Assembly: GCA_001970855.1 (NCBI GenBank)
Contig: LSSN01002480.1
Location: 1-33,176, forward strand
Direction: 5' to 3'
DNA from: Smittium culicis
Taxonomy: Eukaryota; Kickxellomycota; Harpellomycetes; Harpellales; Legeriomycetaceae
Length of the DNA: 33,176 nucleotides
Shown: piece by piece, positions 1 to 9,084 of the stretch
Position numbering within the stretch: the stretch's first letter is position 1
Layout of the letters: the number at the start of each line of letters is the position of its first letter
Notes under the pieces: generated by a model
The model's input: only the letters and a program-made list of their open reading frames with translations
Database searches by the model: none
Told to the model about the DNA's origin: nothing
Made by a program: the position numbers and the translations under genes

Positions 1-387
1 TTTTGCCCCTGCTGCAACTTATGTGTGCCTGAGACGGTCGACCACATACTTCTGAGCTGCAGCCGGTGGCGAAATCACCGATCAACGACGATCGGCCGGT
101 TCATATCGACGCTGATCCGATCTGATGAAATAAATTTACTTTTTAATTTCAGCGAGGTTAGGTTGGGGCTAGTTGGAAAACTCCTTGGGTGGGAGTCTAA
201 ACAAACTTTGAGCTAGCTTCGTGCTGGCACAGCTGATCAGAATTTTGAGCTGGAAACAGCCAAATTTTTGAACGGCATCCGCGTGCCCAGAACACTTATA
301 CTGCAAAGTATAAGTGATTCACCATCCCCTTTGATCCAATGTCCAGTGGGTTTGGAGCTGCTAGAGCGGCGGAGAGGGGTCGGTTGA
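1..387 (+). pseudogene. LINE ORF2 C-terminal fragment (zinc-knuckle end of a non-LTR retrotransposon)
   Basis: One reading frame (frame 1) runs from the window edge to a TGA at 385-387 with a single in-frame TAG at 214-216. It opens with a CPCC-x(n)-H-x4-C zinc knuckle (CPCCNLCV, then ETVDHILLSCSRW), the cysteine-histidine motif found after the reverse transcriptase in many LINE ORF2 proteins. Beyond the TAG the frame stays protein-like and ends in ERRRGVG. The same ending (GRRGVG then TGA) recurs at 32399-32437, so this is the true end of the element's ORF2. The upstream RT and endonuclease lie outside the window. The internal stop suggests a dead copy. It is much GC-richer than the DNA that follows. 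The class call rests on the zinc knuckle; the clade is not resolved. Confidence 0.8.
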
Positions 388-490
388 AAAAATTTTTTTT
401 AATATTTTTTTAACTTTTTATATATTTTTTAATAGGTTTTAGTATACTTTTAAATTATATTTAATAAATCTCTGGGGCAAAAATATATTT
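388..490 (+). other. AT-rich 3' UTR of the LINE copy
   Basis: Directly after the ORF2 stop the sequence becomes runs of A and T, with an AATAAA polyadenylation-type hexamer at 463-468, about 75 bases after the stop. The second 3' remnant near 32.4 kb has the same layout (GRRGVG-stop, A/T runs, AATAAA about 70 bases later), which supports reading both as LINE 3' UTRs. Confidence 0.5.
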
Positions 491-1137
491 ATATTTTTAT
501 ATAGTATACTATGAATTGAAGAAAATTGATTTATATATAATTTCAATCTTATTTTTAAGACATAATCAACTGTATATATCTTGTTAATTAATTATCAAAT
601 TACCTTCAATAATTATAATTCCTAAGATAAATATGATTTATATAATATCTCTATAAATACCAAATTTATACCTGCCACTGATGATTATTTTTTTATGGGT
701 ACAAATTTACTTTGGGTTATAATTTTCAAATCATATTAATATAGAATGCAGGATTTACGTAAACATTTTTCTATTTAGAATAATAATTTCATAAAATCTA
801 ATATATTTTATTAATTTCTTTAGAACTAATCAGTTTAATAAGAGATTTTTTTATACTAAAGTATATACTTAAGCGCGGATTTATGCAATATAGATGGGCA
901 GATATAAATAACTATAATAACCTATGAAATTTATTTTTTCTCATAATAAAAAAATATTCAATATTAAACAATTAATCAAACGAATAAATATCATTTATCT
1001 TTTTGCTGTAAAAGTAAATATGCTAATTATTTTCTTTTCTTTATTTCAGATCTTATATTAATTTTAAATTTCAATATGATATTACTCATCAGTACTATAT
1101 TTAAAAAATTAAATATATCATAAATTTTTTACTCTAA
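491..1137. other. Gene-free AT-rich stretch
   Basis: Almost pure A/T sequence with stop codons in every frame. I see no ORF, RNA gene or clear repeat. It may be decayed transposon sequence too diverged to recognise. Confidence 0.5.
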
Positions 1138-3560
1138 ATTTGGTTCCAATTCAGAAATTTAGCTCCTTTTTAAGCGTTTTTACCTCTTTAATTGTTGATT
1201 TTAAATCTATTCCATTTATATATTCGTCATTTATTATTGTAATAATTCTCTTGGAAGATTTTTTAGATGAAATTTTTTTTTCGAAACTGTCAGTATATTT
1301 TGAGTTTATTATTTTATTTATAATATAATCGTTTTTAATGATTTTCTATATGTTATTTCACTATATCTTATATTTAAATCTGTTCTACCAATGTAATTTT
1401 AAATATTGCGATTCCATATTAAGCTAGTCATCTCTTAACCTTAATAGATAGGCATATGTAACTAGAATATTTAACTTTTTTCTTCTACGCTTGTTTATTT
1501 TATGTAGTATAATATATTTCATTTTTTAATTCATATTTCAATGGTTGTATTAGATATTTTAAAAGCTCATCTTATTTTTTTTTTGAGTATTTTCCTATAT
1601 TTTTGTTATAATTTAACCCTTTTGCGGGCAGTGAATGTTTTTGTTCTACAAAATCTATCCAACTGTATTTGGTATAAAAAATTTAATTCTGAAATTTTAA
1701 ATGGTGTAGGTAATTGTAGAATAATGGTATATAATAAAATTAATATAAACCATAAACAAATAATTAAATATGACTTTTTAATAGTGTTGGATGGGATAGG
1801 ATTAACTTTAAACTTATTCAAGTGTTACTATTATCTTCAAATCTATTAAATAATCCTTGAAAGCTGTCGAATGTAAATATTTTCAATATATTATTTATAT
1901 TATCAAAGATTTCCTTAAATATTTTTTTAACAGATTTTTTGATTGTGATTCGATATTTAAAATGTATAGTAAACCATTCTTCTAATCCAATTCTAATATA
2001 TCTAGCATAATTCAGATTTTTTTTTTCCCTAATATTAAGTAAAATGTTTATATAAATATATAAATCTGTTTAAAAATAAAATAATATCACGCAAAACTAT
2101 CGTATTGAGATATGGGGCTTATTTTCCTAAAAAAAAATTTCTTTGGCTCATATTTTCATAAATTTCAACCTGAAAATTTTACCTATTGAGATATTTATGA
2201 TATTTATTGTGACTCTTTAACCACTTTCTCAAGCCACTCAAAAATCATTTTTAGAATTTTAAAGGTTTAATTTTGTCCTAAAATATTTCTTTCTTGAAAA
2301 ATAGTATATAAATTACATGTTTTTATGTATATTTTTATATCTTTATTAATTTTGGTTTCCAAAAATAAAAAATTAATTATAAAAGGCTAATTTATTTTTA
2401 TCTTCTTTATAATTGAAAATAAATATCAATAAATCATCTACACATGCAGGATGTTTAATGCTTCATTTTTAGTTGGTATTCTATAATTATTCTATTTATT
2501 AAAATTCAAAAAGGCACAATCATCATATTTTATAGTATTGGGTTTGAGGTCTCCTTGACTATGGCGTTGCTAGATTTTTAAGGTCTGTATATTTTATATG
2601 TTTATTTTTAATTTTAGTTTTTTGATCAGATTATATATTCTTTATCTGTTGAAAAATAACTAGATATAGCTCATTTTTTCCCTTGCATTTAATTAGGTAA
2701 AACAAGTTACCGTATGACGCTCCTTGGTCTAAAGTTAGCATTAACCATTGGTTACATCAGGGTTCATTTTTTTGTTCTCTAATAAGAAAATTTTTGCGAG
2801 TATAACGTTTATTATCTTTTTTTAATATCATGTTATTTTATATTAATATAATTTAATATCATAATTTTAATTCTATTGGTAACTTTTTTTAAAAAAATTT
2901 TTATCTCCTGAATTTATAATGAGAAATTAGAATGGTTTTTTTATTTTCCTGAGATCGCCCATTTTAGAAATTAAAACAATTACTCAACATCAATTAAAAA
3001 TTTTCCATTGCGAAATTTAATTATATTATTAAAACTGTTTTTCAAGCGATAATATTTTTTTTAAGTCTTTGTATCGCCGATCTATATTATTTAATAACTA
3101 TTAAAGTAAGAATAAACTCCTAAAAAAACAATCAGTGCTTGAAAGAAAGTGAAAAAAATAACAATATAAGTTAGAAATTACCAAAACAAATAGCGAAAAA
3201 AGTATATAAAAAAGAAAAGTAGAGGAATAGGTTTTATACCTTCCTATTGGATTTTTCCTTGTTTCTTAACTTAATTAATTACCTTTACTTGTATTTTTTA
3301 ATTAAATTTTTAATTTTATACAATTAAGAAGCGTCTAAAAATAATGTTTATTGATTAAATTTAATTAGCTCACTAATTATTAATTAAGTACCTATGTATA
3401 CACAGCGTGCTAAAACTTTATATTTTTTGACAATTTAAAGCTAAACCCATCTGTTACGGGTGAATTAATATTTTTTGAGCCATTTATAGCTTCTAGAATC
3501 CCTTTAACATGTTTATATTTTCTGTCCCCGTTGATTAAATTAGTATTATACTATTTTTTA
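1138..3560 (-). pseudogene. Decayed LINE ORF2 (reverse-transcriptase remnants), minus strand
   Basis: No long ORF survives, but the minus strand carries ordered protein-like blocks in several frames. About 3520-3400 gives a lysine-rich pre-RT segment (NGDRKYKHVKGILEAINGS, then NSPVTDGF). About 2790-2660 gives an RT finger/motif-A-like block (NQWLMLTLDQGASYGNLFYL, then NELYLVIFQQI). About 2595-2560 gives SQGDL, comparable to the RQGDPLSP motif B. About 2450-2400 gives CVDDLLIF, the RT catalytic xxDD block. Further 3', about 2010-1840 (LEEWFTIHF, then FKEIFDNINNILKIF) and 1330-1138 (YTDSFEKKISSKKSSKRII) look coding and may be the ORF2 C-terminal region. Order and spacing fit a LINE RT read right to left. 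The alignments were made by eye, so the individual C-terminal blocks are uncertain. Confidence 0.5.
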
Positions 3561-3990
3561 TATTCTTAATCTGTCGTGATTGACAGATATTTCATGCTAT
3601 TCTGTTTTAGAAATAATTTGGAAGTGAGTTTATGGTAGGTTATTTTAATTTATATTCTATAAAATTTTGAAATTGGTAAAGCCTCTGTGTAAGCAGCTGG
3701 CATTTTTACCACATTTTGGTCCAAATACCATCTCAGATAGCAATTTGCTATTTTAATGGTTTGTTAAATCTAAATTTAACCCAATCTTAAAAGACTATTA
3801 ACTATTATTATAATAAAAATGTATTCATATTGTGTTATATTTATTAATAATCATAGAAAAATACAAATAAAATTAAAATAAAAAGAGAGAAAAGAATTAT
3901 TTTTTACATATATAATGCTATGGTACGCATTCTCGATAACCTTATCATCTTTTCGCAAAGGTATAATATAAATGGTAATTGGGTGGGCGG
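3561..3990. other. AT-rich stretch between LINE remnant and DIRS element
   Basis: No supported gene. A short ORF on the minus strand (4039-3851) has no recognisable content. The endonuclease part of the LINE to the left would be expected here but I cannot make it out. Confidence 0.4.
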
Positions 3991-3991
3991 G

Positions 3992-4089
3992 ACTTAATAT
4001 GAATCCATCATTAGTATAATAATAGTTAATAGTCGTCAAAGACTAAATTAACTTTATATTATACGTCAATGGATGGATTCATATTAAGT
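3992..4089. repeat. 18-bp perfect inverted repeat at the 3' end of the DIRS element
   Basis: ACTTAATATGAATCCATC at 3992-4009 is repeated exactly in inverse at 4072-4089, with a 62-base spacer. Weaker inverse similarity continues inward. The right arm lies inside the last codons of the tyrosine-recombinase frame, which ends at 4059. DIRS elements carry inverted terminal repeats and internal complementary sequences, so this may be part of the element terminus. No matching arm was established at the 5' end. Confidence 0.55.
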
Positions 4090-5331
4090 GACTCCAGAGG
4101 CATTATCGCCTGTGTGATGTTGGTTGACGCAGTGCGTGACAAACGATAATAGTTATCAAATATTTCATAATTTGGCCAGAATGCTTGAGCGACGATTGAG
4201 TCGGAGGGGATTCCTGCGTTTGCCGCTATGTTTGCGCAAATAGCTCTCGCCTTCGGGGTAGGTGTATTTGGTGGTTGTGCGATCCTATTTGAAGTATTGT
4301 GCATATTTCTAGATATACTATTGACTGACAGTGGTTTGTTGAAATCATTAATATACCGGAATAGCCTATTAACTATAATTTTTTTTGTCGTTTATGTGCG
4401 GGGTTGGGCACAAATCTTTTGCAACCCTTGATCGATATACCCTATATGCTTCGACAGGGCATAGAAGTTTATCAGATTGGCAGCTGATTTCACAAGGCTT
4501 AATGATTGGGCGGGCCTTGCGTTTATCCTTTAGTGCTACGATGACCAGCTTTAGCGTTCCGTCAATTTTGGTGGTCTGTGCGTCGTCAATGCGGTGTACA
4601 TCTCTCGCGCGCATAAAACCGCATACTGCCAGCAACCAGCATTTTTTACTGGTTAGGCTCTTGATGTTTAGTTTTTCGTTATCACCTATTTCTCTGAAGT
4701 ATTCTATGACCGGTGATATATCCATAGAAGGCCTAATGAAACTAGTTATACTCGTTTCTTGCAGAGCTATTATTAATCTTCGCATGCAGTTGTTTTCACT
4801 TATTGACTGCAGATTGGGGGCCAACTTATAGATAGATGATTTATACATCTTGATCATATTTACGCAAAGCTTTGATTCGGTATATATCTCTTCCAGATAC
4901 TTTACTACGTTCATCAATGATATCGCAGAGTTTCTATATCCAGCTATGTGCAATTTCTTGCGCTTTTGCTGGATAAGGTAGTATTTTTATCTTCTCATAG
5001 CTGAAATCTGACTATTTAAGATAATTTAGATTGCAGAGTTGAATACATCTATTTCTTTGAGGTATCTAAGCAGAATCTCGAAACTATTAGATTCTAATAG
5101 ATGTATTTGGTTAGCGAAGATTTTCGGCTTTTCGAGTCGAGGACCTCCACTTTTACTTATAGATTTTGTGGTTGGAAAATCGATAGTGCTTGAATTTCTG
5201 GAAAAAAATATAGCTGTCTTCCGTGCAGGCGCAATTACTTCACCGTTATCCGCTCTCTTCTCGTCTTCTGGGCTACCTGCGAAATTAGGTTCCAGGACGG
5301 GGAGAATTTTGGTATCTTTCATCCCTACCAA
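4059..5331 (-). pseudogene. DIRS tyrosine recombinase, frameshifted
   Basis: The tyrosine recombinase would integrate the circular cDNA. Three minus-strand segments align in order: 5331-5026, about 4960-4369 and 4377-4059. The first catalytic Arg lies in GFMRARDVHRID (about 4610). The second Arg is in PKARAICANIAANAG (about 4245), the histidine-equivalent Trp is in AQAFW, and the nucleophile Tyr is in IFDNYYRLS (about 4151). The N-terminal part is broken by stops around 5025-4975. The catalytic half is broken only once, where the frame changes at the A8 run (T8 on the plus strand, 4379-4386). The C-terminus ends in MNPSIDV-stop inside the inverted repeat. This is the best preserved part of the element. 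Confidence 0.8.
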
Positions 5332-5339
5332 TTTTATCC

Positions 5340-5990
5340 TAGCGCATTCTGGATATTAGATTATATATCCGGGTACCAGATGTAATATTTCGGTATATTC
5401 TTGTTGATTGCGGATTCATAGATGTCGTCACTGTGCTTCCAGTACCTCTTGTTCAATTCATAATATGTTCTGCTCGAAATTGACCATTCTGTCTGTGCAG
5501 TTAAGCTGCTCGGTGCATCCGCTGGGTTCAGAACTGGCGGTACATACGTGACTTGGGACCTGATATTTGTCTTCAGTCAGTTTTATCGCATGCATTCCGC
5601 TATGCTAAGAAGTTTTAGCGAAGCATTTTTACTGAATTTACTTACTATTGCTAGGGTGGTCGTATTGTCTAATTAGATCATAACTAACCGTTCGAAATTT
5701 TCTTTCAGTAGTATAGCAAATAGAACGGCAAGCAGCTCCTTTCAGTTTATGAGGAGCATTGCCTCTGATTTTTTACATAAAACAGAGTTGTTGTTGTGGC
5801 CAAAGACGACACCCCAGAACGTATCGCTCGATTATGTGAATACCTCGATTTCTGGGGTTTCCGGCAGGAACTACAGACCATTCTATTTCTTCAAGTGGTC
5901 CCTCCATAAAAGTAGAATCTAAATTACTTCGTCTGATAGGAAGACTGTCGATTTCCATGAATCTTTCTTCAACCAGGAATGATTCTTCAA
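5340..5990 (-). pseudogene. DIRS RNase H and connection region, decayed
   Basis: Minus-strand blocks in order: SDTFWGVVFGHNN (first acidic residue, about 5810), KELLAVLFAILL (Glu, about 5740), and LDNTTTLAIVSKF (Asp, about 5665), the D-E-D pattern of RNase H. A well preserved block VPPVLNPADAPSSL, then QTEWSISSRTY, follows at about 5545-5460. It continues to a stop near 5358. Stops fall between several blocks (for example before KELLAVL and before LDNTTT), so it is non-functional. The domain would remove RNA from the RNA-DNA hybrid during element replication. Confidence 0.75.
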
Positions 5991-7060
5991 ATTCAGCAGT
6001 TGGTGCAGAATTAAAAATTTCGGTAGGAGCGACACAGACATCGCTTGTGCCTTTACGATAAAGCTCGCTAGATATCTGAGCGATTTCTTCCCGGAGTTTA
6101 TCAGTTTCCCTGATTCTCGCTGTAGGTCAAGAATCGTTTTTGTTGGAACTTTGAAGGACATCTTCCAGACGTATATCGTCATACCAAGGTGTATGATTCG
6201 CCCAGAGGGGATCAGCTCCGACTTGGCTGTGTTTATCAAGCATCACAGCTCGACAAGCTTCGAATACATAATATTTGTGTTTCTCATGCATACTTCTACC
6301 GACTACCCTACTGTTATCAGGTCTTCCAAGTATGATTATACCCTAATTTTCTGGATTCATTCCCAGTTCAGTACTGGGTGCAATATTTTGTAAATTTGTG
6401 AGTGTATAATTACAGAAAAAACGCTAGAACCCGGAAATGATAGCATCATCAGTTCCATCAGAAACTATAGAACTTCCTGCACAGCTTGTGTATCAAAATA
6501 TTCAGAAATGAGACCTTCAAATCCAAGAAAGTCATGTAACCCCTTCTAAGGATTATTTTTCAGGTTGATTGAGGAGTTTCCGTCTTGAAATTTCTTTCTT
6601 AAAGGCGCTGATATAGCTTCCTTAAATCCAATACTGCGAGTAGCTCCCCATTCTTCTATGGAATACAGAATTAATTATTTTATAATCCCTGGCTCGGATT
6701 TTATACCTTATCATAGCCTTTTTAGTTAGTATAGACGCCGCTTCTTTCATCAGGTTCTGGTGGGACTCGCGGCTGAGCTTTCGCTTGTATTTCTAAGGAA
6801 GTGTGGTCAGTGTGAGCGTACCCGAAAGAGTCGATTTTCTGGAACCCTGCAGATTCCTCCTCAACCTTTCAAGTCATTTCGTAGAGACGGGTCATTCAAC
6901 TGACCCTGATCTAAAAAAAGACTTTATAGATTCTCCTTTTTATCCTTTCTGTATGGTTCCAATTTTTAAAATTGTATTTGAAACACCTTCTACACGATTT
7001 TCCTGACCCATTGATTGTCTTTGAAATTTTCCTAGGCTGTTATGAGCACTGATGATCACC
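5990..7060 (-). pseudogene. DIRS reverse transcriptase, heavily decayed
   Basis: Read on the minus strand: NFKDNQWVRKIV (about 7040), NGELLAVLDLRKLYQ (about 6655, RT region 1), GYMTFLDLKVSFLNILIH (about 6525, motif A), CYHFRVLAF (about 6450), SYLEDLITVG (about 6335, the YLDD box), and NTAKSELIPSGRIIHLGM then KAQAMSVSLLP (6235-6035, the thumb side). Motif A has Val where the catalytic Asp of LDLxDAF is expected (LDLKVSF), and the YLDD box is YLED. At least seven stops interrupt the domain. It clearly belongs to the same element as the recombinase and RNase H. Confidence 0.8.
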
Positions 7061-7865
7061 CTCAAACAGAGGGGGCGGTTGATCCATTATCCGATCCCTC
7101 GATACCTATCCTGTCACCCTAATGAAACCTCTCACTAGAGGAATTTTAAGCTCGTCTTTCCGTAGCAGCTTCGGTATTCGGCACCTTTGTAGTAATGGAG
7201 CTGACAGGGCTCGGGCACTCTTCAATCAGCTGGTGCCCGCATAAGGACCTCCTAACTCTATCACGCTTAATAAGCTTGATCTTTGCTGGTTTATTATCGA
7301 ATTTTTCGCTGTTTATGAATGGTTTTATTTTGGATTCCACCAGTAGTTCATTTTTTCCGGAGAATGAAGTTCCGCTGTGCAAGTTTTTCAGCCTAGTTTG
7401 AGTTTCCATAGATTCTGAATATCCAGTAATGCATCTAATCGTATTTATAACGTCAAAAACTGGATCTTCCAAGGTCAGTTTTGGATTCGAACGAAGCATC
7501 CCATGAATAAAATAGCCAATCAAACGCGTTCCATGTTCCAGCACAGCTTTAATAGCGTAGAATTCTGCTTCATCCTTCTTGGCTAAATCTGAATCCGCTT
7601 CTTTGATCAGGGGAGAGTATTAGCAGACCTCGCTAGTCTTGGAGCATCTGTATATTACCTCCTTTTTCTCTTCACCGGTGAGAATCGTTCTGTAAAAGTC
7701 TTCTGAAAAAAGTGGAATACGAATGTAATGACCCTAAAAATAGTCTAATTAAAAATCATTTTTAATAGAAAAAATTGAGAAATTACACTAATAAACAATA
7801 GTAATATTATCTAACTTTATAATATCTTATGAGTGTTATGCACAGAAACACTCTATAACTCTATG

Positions 7866-7895
7866 GAACATCATAGAACATCAAAGAACATCATG
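7866..7895 (+). repeat. Three tandem 10-bp GAACATCA repeats
   Basis: Three consecutive 10-mers begin GAACATCA and differ only in the last two bases. They lie upstream of the TATA box in the candidate LTR. A separate 12-mer, TGTTATGCACAG at 7834, recurs with one change at 7929-7940. Such repeats are common in the promoter part of LTRs. Confidence 0.7.
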
Positions 7896-8068
7896 TAATG
7901 CTATGGAAAATTTTTGAATACAATGGAATGTTATGCATAGATTATTTCCGGTCTCTTAAAGAACTTTCTAGAACATTTCATAATATTCCGCAAGCTATTA
8001 TTTGAAAATTATTAATAGTTTTATAATTATATTTAATTAATAATATCATTTAGATTTTTCCTCAAAAG

Positions 8069-8078
8069 TATAAAAGGG
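8069..8078 (+). promoter_or_regulatory. TATA box in candidate LTR
   Basis: TATAAAAGGG is the strongest TATA-box match I noticed in the gene-free DNA. It lies about 235 bases into the candidate LTR, upstream of a pyrimidine-rich stretch where transcription could start. Confidence 0.4.
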
Positions 8079-8506
8079 TAACCTTTTTCTATCTTTCTGA
8101 AAAATCTAAGTGAATTATTTATTTTATAATATTTATCCCACTAAATATATATAATCCCTATAACATTAAATAAATAACACTATCTTAGTCTTAGTCATAG
8201 TCTTAGCTAGTCATATTTTTAGTTTCAGTCTCAATCCAGCCTTAGCCATGTCTTTACTCCTCCCTTCGAGCCTAACAATGAATATATGCATAAACATATG
8301 AAACATTAAAACATGACACAAAATATTGAAACGCTTAAAACTAATCACTTTATAAAACACAAATGTTACAATTTAATATCCTATTTTAAAAGTATATTTT
8401 CCATTTTATATTTTAAAATTATATTTTTAATTTAGTATAGCTAGTATTTAATTATAGTATCAGTTCATAAAAAACTCGTGCTCTATAATTGGCTATAAAA
8501 AGACAG

Positions 8507-8537
8507 CTGAATACCTCAAATTGAGAAAGGTATTCAG
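8507..8537. repeat. Hairpin: 10-bp perfect stem, 11-base loop
   Basis: CTGAATACCT at 8507-8516 pairs with AGGTATTCAG at 8528-8537. The loop holds part of a second small palindrome (TCAAATTGA). It lies 24 bases from the right border of the 831-bp insertion, so it may be a structured terminus of that element. Confidence 0.6.
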
Positions 8538-8758
8538 AACAGCAAATAACAAAATTATTAGACCATAACAAAGAATCTACAGTTCAGGGTATTCCTTAGG
8601 AGCTATTTCCGTACTACTGGTATGTGCTGAGAGTCCTCGTCTTGAGGCTCAGATGTCTTTCACATGGTCATTTTATCAACCCTAGAAGTTAGATCATTAA
8701 ATGCGTTATGAATATTTGCGATTACAGCGTCTGAAATTACTGTTTCATAGCTCATCAT

Positions 8759-9084
8759 TGAAATAATTTAAATTTTACAATTGAAAATTCTAGCTATTGC
8801 TGGTAGAGACCTTTTCCAAAGAAAAGATGACAAGTTTATCTATAATTTGTATCATAGAATTTAAAATTGTAAAAAAAATTTTTTTTTTGTTTTATTTTAT
8901 TTTTTTAATTTTATTTGTAGTTTTCGATAATTTATTAATAATGACACCATATAATATGGATTCATCCAAGCAAATGACTAATTCATAAAAAAATATAATG
9001 TGATAATAATTTATTTTATATATCTCATAATACATCCAAAAACAAATAATATTATTTGGGTGATCTAATTATGATTTTTAAATT
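8759..9084. other. AT-rich stretch left of DIRS start and right of LINE remnant
   Basis: Long T and A runs, no supported gene. The plus-strand ORF at 8797-8988 is low complexity (Phe/Ile/Leu from T runs) and is not accepted. The 5' terminus of the DIRS element should lie here, but I could not define it. Confidence 0.4.

Larger units (their letters stand above)
7834..8296 (+). mobile_element. Candidate solo LTR (about 463 bp) nested in the insertion
   Basis: It begins TGTTATGC and ends GCATAAACA, near-perfect inverted termini of the TG...CA type expected of an LTR. TATGA occurs at 7828-7832 and again at 8297-8301 as a possible 5-bp target duplication; the left copy is offset by one base from the TG. 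Inside are U3-like short tandem repeats (7866-7895), a TATA box TATAAAAGGG at 8069-8078, and an AATAAA hexamer about 90 bases downstream of it. That is the order expected for U3, R and U5. No internal retrotransposon genes accompany it. Confidence 0.45.
7734..8564. mobile_element. 831-bp AT-rich insertion inside DIRS gag, flanked by GACC
   Basis: GACC at 7730-7733 is repeated at 8561-8564. Taking 7734-8564 as inserted DNA leaves an uninterrupted phase in the surrounding gag. A 4-bp duplication is typical of integrase-type insertion, but 4 bp alone could be chance. The ends (CTAAAAATAG, then AACAAAATTATTA) show no convincing terminal inverted repeat. It holds no ORF. It contains the solo-LTR candidate and a strong hairpin near its right end. 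Confidence 0.55.
4059..8758 (-). mobile_element. Degenerate DIRS-type (tyrosine recombinase) retrotransposon
   Basis: Read on the minus strand, the order is Gag-like protein, reverse transcriptase, RNase H, tyrosine recombinase. This gene content identifies a DIRS-type element rather than a Ty1, Ty3 or LINE element. The recombinase replaces the DDE integrase and is a different family from it. The element is about 3.9 kb after removing the 831-bp insertion in gag (7734-8564). It is clearly GC-richer than its surroundings. Many stops and frameshifts are present, mainly in the RT, so the copy cannot make its polyprotein. The protein style resembles DIRS copies I remember from Harpellales fungi, but this was not searched. 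Confidence 0.85.
7146..8758 (-). pseudogene. DIRS Gag-like protein, split by an insertion
   Basis: The N-terminal piece starts at an ATG at 8758 (MMSYETVISDAVIANIHNAF, coiled-coil-like) and reaches APKEYPEL near 8585, with one frameshift and stops. The second piece resumes at 7729 (IPLFSEDFYRTILTGEEKKE) and runs to 7146 with one TAA near 7620. When the 831-bp insert and one GACC copy are ignored, the reading frame continues in phase across the junction. The internal part (EADSDLAKKDEAEFYAIKAV, then TRLIGYFIHG) looks like the helical Gag-type first ORF of DIRS elements in these fungi. There is no sign of zinc knuckles. Function is assigned by position. Confidence 0.65.

Noticed and set aside
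1541..1849. 102-aa plus-strand ORF rich in Phe, Leu and Ile
   Set aside because: Composition follows from T-rich DNA. The minus strand across the same interval carries more protein-like blocks continuing the LINE remnant.
4385..5359. Plus-strand ORFs at 4385-4831 and 5039-5359
   Set aside because: They are antisense to the tyrosine recombinase frames, which contain recognisable catalytic blocks.
8183..8215. Repeated TAGTC-like units as a CRISPR-like or satellite array
   Set aside because: Short irregular echoes without constant spacers; they lie in the R-U5 part of the candidate LTR.
8950..8968. ATGGATTCAT shared with the inverted repeat at 3992-4089, as a possible 5' DIRS terminus
   Set aside because: Only ten matching bases in AT-rich DNA and no extension. 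Too weak to call an element end.
8797..8988. 63-aa plus-strand ORF with a hydrophobic run
   Set aside because: The hydrophobic segment is produced by poly-T tracts; no start context, homologue or neighbour supports it.
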